This document shows positions 63,617 through 64,000 of a DNA stretch of 64,000 nucleotides, in pieces. The number at the start of each line of letters is the position of its first letter. The first letter of the stretch is position 1. The notes under the pieces were generated by a model, which had not been told where the DNA came from, did no database searches, and saw nothing but the letters and a program-made list of their open reading frames with translations. This stretch comes from CAYRFF01 sp964423575 (lineage in GTDB: Bacteria > Bacteroidota > Bacteroidia > Chitinophagales > Saprospiraceae): assembly GCA_964423575.1 (NCBI GenBank), contig CAYRFF010000012.1:1-64000 (forward strand), in the 5' to 3' direction. The position numbers and the translations under genes are program-made.

Positions 63617-64000
63617 TTAAACCAATATGCCGTACTGAAGAATAATGCCTGTAAGTACAAATATCCACATTATCAATTCCCCTATAGATTTATTTTCCAT
63701 CAAGGTCAAGGTTTCTGATAAAAAGTAGCTTAGAGGGATTGCGATAAAAAACAGATGCGTCAAGTCCAGATTATTTGTAAATAGAGCACTCACAACGGCA
63801 GCCGCCAGAAACCAATACAGAATTGAAATCTTTTTCTGCGCGTGTATGGATTTCTTGGTATTGACCTGTCGATAATTAAGTGCGGAGAACATCGCGAGCA
63901 ACCCAAACATAATTACGGGAATATAGGCCATAGCATTGGGCTTTATATTAAAGCTTGGGATACCGATATTCTCGACAAAGTGTATATTGAAAAACTCGGG
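63617..64000 (-). CDS. Membrane protein, possibly DUF6427-like (cut by window edge)
   Basis: The frame stays open to the right edge, so the start is outside. The visible 127 residues have three or more hydrophobic segments (AYIPVIMFGLLAMFSAL, ILYWFLAAAVVSALF, THLFFIAIPLSYFLSETL, ELIMWIFVLTGIIL) with a basic loop VNTKKSIHAQKK. That loop and the arrangement resemble DUF6427 proteins of Bacteroidota, but I am not certain. An ATG at 63931 is internal. Confidence 0.5.
   Translation of the reverse strand, partial: PEFFNIHFVENIGIPSFNIKPNAMAYIPVIMFGLLAMFSALNYRQVNTKKSIHAQKKISILYWFLAAAVVSALFTNNLDLTHLFFIAIPLSYFLSETLTLMENKSIGELIMWIFVLTGIILQYGILV

Noticed and set aside
1..64000. tRNA, rRNA or CRISPR array
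   Set aside because: No GTTCRA-type T-loops in a cloverleaf setting, no rRNA-like conserved words and no regularly spaced direct repeats with spacers were seen.

Overview
The window looks like a chromosomal segment of an undetermined member of the phylum Bacteroidota. The grounds are two proteases and a large secreted protein of type IX secretion (T9SS) style, a PorP/SprF protein, a bactofilin followed by AtpZ-like genes, BshB1 (bacillithiol), a one-anchor sdhCAB operon, a GbsR-type regulator, and promoters of the Bacteroidota form (TAnnTTTG at -7). I saw no rRNA, tRNA, CRISPR array or intact insertion sequence. Both window ends cut genes: a methyltransferase at the left and a membrane protein at the right.

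Layout. 1-3.7 kb is a restriction-modification locus: the C-terminus of an Eco57I-type DNA methyltransferase, then a GIY-YIG/DEAH-helicase restriction protein, with a toxin-antitoxin pair in antisense orientation between them. 3.9-6 kb holds a protein with a TerD-like C-terminal domain. 6-10 kb holds an SDR dehydrogenase, a secreted esterase-like protein and an unknown polytopic membrane protein. 9.9-20.3 kb is a metal-efflux block: response regulator, histidine kinase, TolC-like channel, adaptor lipoprotein, CusA/CzcA-type RND pump and a TonB-dependent receptor. 20.4-23.4 kb is a cobalamin riboswitch followed by class I ribonucleotide reductase genes nrdB and nrdA. 23.6-24.5 kb holds a frameshifted methyltransferase and a structured repeat-like element.

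24.5-33 kb carries an M24 peptidase, purB, acyP, a hypothetical gene and purM, then a CNNM-type transporter and an alanine-dehydrogenase-like enzyme. 33-38 kb carries a gene-free inverted-repeat block, an AtpI/AtpZ-like pair without the rest of the ATP synthase operon, bactofilin, porP, a DUF1015 gene and a gbsR-type regulator. 38-44 kb carries gcvT, a HEAT/cyclophilin lipoprotein, bshB1, fabH, a DUF3467 gene and a LigT-like gene. 44-56 kb is mostly large exported proteins: a metzincin protease, a C10 cysteine protease with a small overlapping lipoprotein gene, and a 1.1-kaa surface protein. 56-64 kb carries sdhCAB, dsbD with a duplicated N-terminal domain, purQ and a partial membrane protein.

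The strongest unexplained signal is at word level. The 13-mer GCTTYCGCAAATG occurs nine times exactly, on both strands, in genes and between genes, plus two 12-base copies. Chance predicts far fewer than one. It behaves like a DNA uptake, Chi-like or other genome-wide address sequence.
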